A stretch of 8,206 nucleotides of DNA. It comes from Ruminiclostridium sp. (GTDB lineage: Bacteria > Bacillota_A > Clostridia > Oscillospirales > Oscillospiraceae). A program made the translations under genes and the position numbers. This document shows, in pieces, positions 4,387 to 8,206 of the stretch; the stretch's first letter is position 1, and every line of letters begins with the position of its first letter. The notes beneath the pieces are model-generated. The model was not told where the DNA came from, searched no databases, and saw only the letters and a program-made list of their open reading frames with translations. The stretch covers positions 1-8,206 of the forward strand of contig JAFXCU010000016.1 in NCBI GenBank assembly GCA_017521345.1, read 5' to 3'.

Positions 4387-5979
4387 TCACTTGATGCGCA
4401 GTAACTTTGCGATCTTATCACCCTTAGGCATCAGGGAAAGGTCATCCTTGGACACTGCCTTGAGGACAATGACCAGAACAGCGTAGATCACCACGGCGAT
4501 GCAGATGGCGCCCGCCACACCCAGGGTGTTGCCCAGGATGGGGGACAGGAGGCCATAGCTGGCCCAGGCACCGGCACCCATCACCAGAGAGGCGATGAGG
4601 GGCTTGAGAAAGACCCGGCGATACTTGGGGGGATGGGGGGTGACCTTCTTGATGGCAATGAGCTCCATAATGGCCACCATACCGAAGCACACCAGGGTGC
4701 CCACAGGAGCGCCCTTGATGCCGAAGGCGGAGGTCTGGACCAGGAAGAAGTTCACGATGAGCTTCATGACGCTGCCCGCCGCGATGAACCAGATGGGCAG
4801 GGCGGCCCGGCCGTTGGCCTGGAGGATGGCGTTGCACAGCAGGTTGATGCACACGAAGATGGAGGCCACGCCCAGGATCATCATGCAGGCGCTGCCCACT
4901 TCCTGGTTGGTCTCCGGGAAGAGGAGCTGGATGATGGGGCCGCTGAGGACGGCCAAACCCACACCGGCGGGGACGGCCAGCAGGGAGCCCACACGGAGGG
5001 CGGACTCGGTGATCTTACCGGCGCCGGTCTTATCCTTCAGAGCCATGGCGGCAGAGACAGCGGGCACGATGCTGGCCGTCAGGGCCACCATGAAGGAGGA
5101 GGGCAGGTTGTAGATGGCCACGGCCTTCTGGTAGGAGCCGTAGAGGCTGACGGCCATCTCCTCGCTGTAGCCCAGGGCGCTCTGGAGGAGGTTCTGGACC
5201 TGGATGGTGTCGATGTAGGTGGTGATGGGCACCACGGAAGAGCTGAGGGTGATGGGCACCGCAATGACCAGCAGGGACTTGAGGATGCTGCTGGGGGACT
5301 GGGGCCGGTCGTCGCTGAGCCGCTGGGAGGGCTTGTTTCGCCGGTGGTGGCGGATCATCAGGTAGATCAGGGAGACCAGGCTGCCTGCGGTGACGCCGAA
5401 GATGGCGCCGGCGGCGGCGATCTCACTGCCGAAGCCCAGGTACAGCAGGTACCAGCCCAGGATCAGACCCACGATGAGCTTTGCCACCGCCTCGATGACC
5501 TGAGAGACCGCCGTGGGGACCATGTCGGAATGGCCCTGGGCGTAGCCTCGGTAGGCCGAGACGGTACACAGGAAGAGGGCGGTGAAGGCCATGGCCCGGA
5601 TGGCGGGGGCTGCCATGCTGTCACCCTGGAGGGTGGCCAGCGGCTGGGCGAAGAAGAGCATGATGGCCGTGGTCACCGAGCCCAGGATCAGGAAGGTCAC
5701 CAGGCAGACCTTGAAGATCCGGTTCACCTGGTTGTGCTTCCCCATGGCGTTGGCCTCGGAGATGGTCTTGGACATGGCCACAGGCAGGCCGGCCGTGGAG
5801 ACCATCAGCAGCAGGTTAAAGACCGCATAGGCGTTGTTGAAGTGGCCGAAGCCCACGTCCCCCAGGATGCGGCCCAGGGGGATCTTATAGAATGCGCCAA
5901 TGAGCTTGACGACGATGATACCCACGGCCAGGGTGGCGGCCCCGCCGAAAAAGGTACTTTTCTGGGATGATTGTTTCAA
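4387..5979 (-). CDS. SpoVB/MurJ-like polysaccharide or lipid II flippase (MOP superfamily)
   Basis: This 530-residue polytopic membrane protein has about 14 hydrophobic segments spread from residue 12 to 508, the usual count for MATE/MOP flippases. SpoVB-group sequence is visible at FNLLLMVSTAGLPVAMSK (54-71) and YRGYAQG (143-149) followed by PTAVSQVIE (155-163). Relatives move lipid-linked cell-wall or polysaccharide precursors outward; SpoVB acts in spore cortex synthesis and MurJ is the lipid II flippase. Position before mazG matches B. subtilis yabM-yabN, so a YabM/SpoVB-type role is favoured, but vegetative MurJ function cannot be excluded. The start codon is TTG (5979), supported by GGAGGAA (complement of 5987-5993) 7 nt upstream; the next in-frame Met falls inside the second membrane segment. 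It starts 21 bp after the deaminase gene and is probably co-transcribed. Confidence 0.88.
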   Translation of the reverse strand: MKQSSQKSTFFGGAATLAVGIIVVKLIGAFYKIPLGRILGDVGFGHFNNAYAVFNLLLMVSTAGLPVAMSKTISEANAMGKHNQVNRIFKVCLVTFLILGSVTTAIMLFFAQPLATLQGDSMAAPAIRAMAFTALFLCTVSAYRGYAQGHSDMVPTAVSQVIEAVAKLIVGLILGWYLLYLGFGSEIAAAGAIFGVTAGSLVSLIYLMIRHHRRNKPSQRLSDDRPQSPSSILKSLLVIAVPITLSSSVVPITTYIDTIQVQNLLQSALGYSEEMAVSLYGSYQKAVAIYNLPSSFMVALTASIVPAVSAAMALKDKTGAGKITESALRVGSLLAVPAGVGLAVLSGPIIQLLFPETNQEVGSACMMILGVASIFVCINLLCNAILQANGRAALPIWFIAAGSVMKLIVNFFLVQTSAFGIKGAPVGTLVCFGMVAIMELIAIKKVTPHPPKYRRVFLKPLIASLVMGAGAWASYGLLSPILGNTLGVAGAICIAVVIYAVLVIVLKAVSKDDLSLMPKGDKIAKLLRIK

Positions 5980-6000
5980 GGGTGCGTTCCTCCAGACAGG

Positions 6001-7308
6001 TTATCCAAAGACTTTCTTCATGGCGTAGCCCTTCACTTCCGCCTTGATCTTCTCCAGATCCAGGGTCAGGAAGGTCCCGTTCTGATATATGACCTTACCC
6101 CGGGCCATATTCATGACCACGTCCCGGCCGTTGGCAGAGTATACCAGGTTGTCCTGGACGCTGTGGCAGGGGAAGAGGCCCAGGTGGTCGAAGTCCACCA
6201 GGATCAGGTCGGCCACGTAGCCGGGGGCGATGACGCCCGCCTTGCGGCCCAGAGCCTTGGCGCCGTTGACGGTGGCCATGCGCAGCACATCCATGGGCAG
6301 CAGAGCCAGAGGGTCATGGCTGACGCCGGTGTGGATGGTGGCGGCGAACTTCATCTCCTCAAACATATCGTGGCTGTTGTTGGAGGACACGCCGTCGGTG
6401 CCGATGGCCACATTGACCCCGGCCTTGGACATGGCGGGGATCTTTGCCACGCCGGAGCCCAGCTTCAGGTTGGACACGGGGTTGTGGATGCAGGAGATCC
6501 CCTTCTTGGCCATGATGGCCCAGTCCTCCTCGGTGGTCCAGACGCAGTGGGCGGCAATGGCACGGTTCTCCCACACCCCGAACTGGTCCAGGGTCTGGAT
6601 GGGGGTCAGGCCCCCGTTGCGGCCCTTGCAGGCCTCATGCTCGAAGGAGGTCTCGGACACGTGGACGTGCATGCCCAGGCCCTTCTTCTGGGCGTAGTCG
6701 GCCATCCAGCGCCACAGGGGGGCGTTGGAGGTGTACTCGCCGTGGATGGAGGCGTCCACCAGGATCTGGCCGTTGCCCGCCCCATGCCACAGGTCGGTGA
6801 GCTTCTCCTGGTTGTAGCAGTCATTGCAGGTGGCGGGGCTGAAGTCGGCAGGGCTGCCGAAGTACACGCCGCCGCAGGACAGGTTGGCGCTGATGCCGGC
6901 CTCCAGGACCTGCTGGGCGATGGTGCCGGTGAACATATACATATCGGCGATGCAGGTGACGCCGGAGGCGATCATCTCGGCCAGACCCAGACCGGCGCAG
7001 GCGGCCACGGCCCGGTCGTCCAGCTTGGCCTCGGCAGGGAAGATCCACTGGTTCAGCCAGGTCTGGAGGTCACAGCCCCCGCCGTAGCCCCGCAGGAAGG
7101 TCATGGGCACGTGGGTGTGGGCGTTCACCAGGCCGGGCATGAGGACGTTCCCCTTGCAGTCGATCTCCTGGTCGAACTCCCCCTGGGGGCGCTGGGTGCC
7201 CACAGAGGCGATGGTCTCTCCCTCCACGGCCACGAAGGCGTTTTCCAGGAGGGTACCGGCCTCGTCCATGAGAAGGGCACGGCAGTTATACAGTAAAGTC
7301 TTGTTCAT
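6001..7308 (-). CDS. mtaD: MtaD-type 5'-methylthioadenosine/S-adenosylhomocysteine deaminase (amidohydrolase)
   Basis: This 435-residue amidohydrolase-superfamily enzyme has the metal and catalytic residues in order: H64 and H66 in NAHTH (62-66), H216 and E219 in HVSE, H254 in AAHC (252-255) and D305 in GTDG (303-306). Further family stretches are HNPVSN (275-280) and SNNSHDMFEEM (309-319). Family members deaminate methylthioadenosine, S-adenosylhomocysteine and adenosine to the inosine forms; guanine or other aminohydrolase activity of the SsnA/TrzN group is the main alternative. A purine nucleoside phosphorylase lies directly upstream (11-bp gap), which favours a nucleoside substrate. The ribosome binding site GAGGT (complement of 7317-7321) overlaps the phosphorylase stop codon, so translation is probably coupled. 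Cytoplasmic. Cysteines C145, C161 and C164 form a local cluster of unknown meaning. Confidence 0.85.
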   Translation of the reverse strand: MNKTLLYNCRALLMDEAGTLLENAFVAVEGETIASVGTQRPQGEFDQEIDCKGNVLMPGLVNAHTHVPMTFLRGYGGGCDLQTWLNQWIFPAEAKLDDRAVAACAGLGLAEMIASGVTCIADMYMFTGTIAQQVLEAGISANLSCGGVYFGSPADFSPATCNDCYNQEKLTDLWHGAGNGQILVDASIHGEYTSNAPLWRWMADYAQKKGLGMHVHVSETSFEHEACKGRNGGLTPIQTLDQFGVWENRAIAAHCVWTTEEDWAIMAKKGISCIHNPVSNLKLGSGVAKIPAMSKAGVNVAIGTDGVSSNNSHDMFEEMKFAATIHTGVSHDPLALLPMDVLRMATVNGAKALGRKAGVIAPGYVADLILVDFDHLGLFPCHSVQDNLVYSANGRDVVMNMARGKVIYQNGTFLTLDLEKIKAEVKGYAMKKVFG

Positions 7309-7319
7309 GTTTCGTTACC

Positions 7320-8144
7320 TCAAAGGGCTTCCAGGCAGGACAGGAGGAGCTTGGAGAACTTGTCCCGGGCGGCAGCGGCGGCCTCCAGGACCTCCTCCTC
7401 GCTGAGGGGCTGGGGCAGGACGCCGGCGCCCATGTTGGACACCAGGGTAAAGCCCAGGACCTCCATGCCGCAGTGGGCGGCGGTGATGACCTCGGGAACG
7501 GTGGACATACCCACGGCATCGGCACCCAGGAGGCGGGCCATGCGGATCTCGGCGGGGGTCTCGTACTGAGGGCCGGGGAAGTACATATAGACGCCTTCCT
7601 TCAGGTCCATGTCCAGCTTGCGGGCCTGCTTGCGGGCCAGGTCCTGGAGGGCGGGGGTGTACAGATAGCTGGAGTCGGGGAACCGGACGCCGAACTCAGG
7701 CAGGTTCTCGCCCCGGAGGGGGGACTCCATGAAGATCTTGATCTGGTCGGTGATGAGCATCAGGTCGCCGGCCTTGAACTTCCAGTTGACGCCGCCGGCG
7801 GCGTTGGTGACAAAGAGGGTGTCGCAGCCCAGCAGCCGCAGGACACGGACGGCGTAGCTGACCTCCTCATAGGAGTAGCCCTCGTAGTGGTGCATACGGC
7901 CCTGCATGACGGCAACGGGCTTGCCTGCCAGGGTGCCGAAGACCAGCTGACCCTTGTGGCCGGGGGCGGTGGACGCCTTGAAGTGGGGGATCTCACCATA
8001 GGGGACCACGATGGGGTTTTCCACCACGTCTCCCAGGTAGCCCAGGCCGGAGCCCAGGACCATGGCCACCTTGGGCTGGAAGGAGCCCAGCTTGGCGCGC
8101 AGATAGTCCGCGCTCTGCTGATATTGCGCATAGGTAAAGTTCAT
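7320..8144 (-). CDS. punA: Purine nucleoside phosphorylase (trimeric, 6-oxopurine type)
   Basis: This 274-residue enzyme splits purine (deoxy)ribonucleosides with phosphate into base and (deoxy)ribose 1-phosphate. Motifs of the trimeric class are present: phosphate-binding GSGLG (31-35) and H63 in APGHKG, H85 in QGRMHHYEGY (81-90), TNAAGG (113-118), the base-binding E195 in PGPQYETPAE (190-199), GMSTVPEV (212-219) and N237 in SNMGAG (236-241). E195 and N237 correspond to the residues that select inosine and guanosine over adenosine in the mammalian enzyme. The length is normal. The ATG at 8144 is preceded by GGAGGT (complement of 8154-8159). It begins 27 bp after the stop of an unidentified upstream gene and leads into the mtaD-type deaminase, whose inosine products it could use. 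Around 132-139 the family segment ITDHINL reads ITDQIKIF. Confidence 0.94.
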   Translation of the reverse strand: MNFTYAQYQQSADYLRAKLGSFQPKVAMVLGSGLGYLGDVVENPIVVPYGEIPHFKASTAPGHKGQLVFGTLAGKPVAVMQGRMHHYEGYSYEEVSYAVRVLRLLGCDTLFVTNAAGGVNWKFKAGDLMLITDQIKIFMESPLRGENLPEFGVRFPDSSYLYTPALQDLARKQARKLDMDLKEGVYMYFPGPQYETPAEIRMARLLGADAVGMSTVPEVITAAHCGMEVLGFTLVSNMGAGVLPQPLSEEEVLEAAAAARDKFSKLLLSCLEAL

Positions 8145-8171
8145 ATGTTGATAACCTCCATGTTTCTTTGG

Positions 8172-8206
8172 TCAGTCCGGGAAGACTTCGGACAGGTCGA
8201 TCCAGC
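8172..8206 (-). CDS. 3' end of an unidentified upstream gene (partial)
   Basis: One - strand frame enters from the window edge, reads WIDLSEVFPD and stops at TGA (8174-8172), 27 bp before the phosphorylase start. The spacing fits another member of the same transcription unit. The sequence is far too short to recognise a family, and an open stretch of this length can occur by chance, so this is only a pointer to the flanking DNA. Confidence 0.3.
   Translation of the reverse strand, partial: WIDLSEVFPD

Noticed and set aside
4311..4421. A 37-residue N-terminal extension of MazG
   Set aside because: It would overlap the end of the flippase gene, read through the leader hairpin, and is unlike MazG; the ATG at 4310 has a ribosome binding site.
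4633..5970. 445-codon open frame on the + strand opposite the flippase gene
   Set aside because: It lies wholly antisense to a clear 530-residue flippase, has a Gly/His/Asp-rich composition typical of a shadow frame in G/C-rich DNA, and shows no recognisable domain.
5971..7296. 441-codon open frame on the + strand opposite the deaminase gene
   Set aside because: It mirrors the deaminase gene, is Gly/His/Val-rich with low-complexity composition, and the deaminase on the other strand has every catalytic motif.

Overview
The window reads as chromosomal DNA of a high-G+C, low-mobility Firmicute. The best guess is a gut member of the Oscillospiraceae/clostridial group (Flavonifractor-like), because a G/C-rich codon style is combined with typical Gram-positive genes: RqcP, a SpoVB-like flippase, short signal peptidases I and strong AGGAGG ribosome binding sites. 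This placement is inference. I see no phage, transposase, CRISPR, rRNA or tRNA sequence.

The left arm is on the + strand. It holds the C-terminal part of a YhaN-like, SMC/Rad50-type ATPase with a transmembrane hairpin inside its coiled coil (2-1411). Two tandem paralogous type I signal peptidases follow (1404-1961 and 2042-2647), then the small S4-domain RNA-binding protein RqcP (2666-2932). The first signal peptidase start overlaps the ATPase end. The second has its own good sigma-A promoter (1979-2007) between the two copies.

The middle (2933-3211, 279 bp) has no gene. It separates the two convergent arms and is packed with inverted repeats: a very strong terminator behind rqcP, a 24-bp perfect palindrome, a bidirectional terminator-like hairpin, a G/C-rich nested hairpin and a 96-bp nested inverted repeat. 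The last contains the probable terminator of hup and reaches into the hup stop codon.

The right arm is one co-directional - strand gene cluster, read from high to low coordinates: the end of an unidentified gene (8172-8206), purine nucleoside phosphorylase (8144-7320), an MtaD-type MTA/SAH/adenosine deaminase (7308-6001), a SpoVB/MurJ-type lipid flippase (5979-4387), MazG nucleotide pyrophosphohydrolase (4310-3513) and the nucleoid protein HU (3487-3212). Gaps are 11-27 bp except 76 bp before mazG, where a hairpin sits. The deaminase and phosphorylase plausibly work in series for purine salvage (adenosine or MTA to inosine or MTI, then to hypoxanthine). Flippase-MazG-HU is the Firmicute spoVB/yabM-mazG/yabN neighbourhood, but rqcP, which follows mazG co-directionally in Bacillus subtilis (yabO), lies here on the opposite strand.

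Most of the window is ordinary housekeeping. I found no convincing undescribed system. The points most worth checking are the intergenic inverted-repeat block, the nested element at the hup end, the strand-asymmetric hairpin before mazG and the duplicated signal peptidases with a near-identical core.
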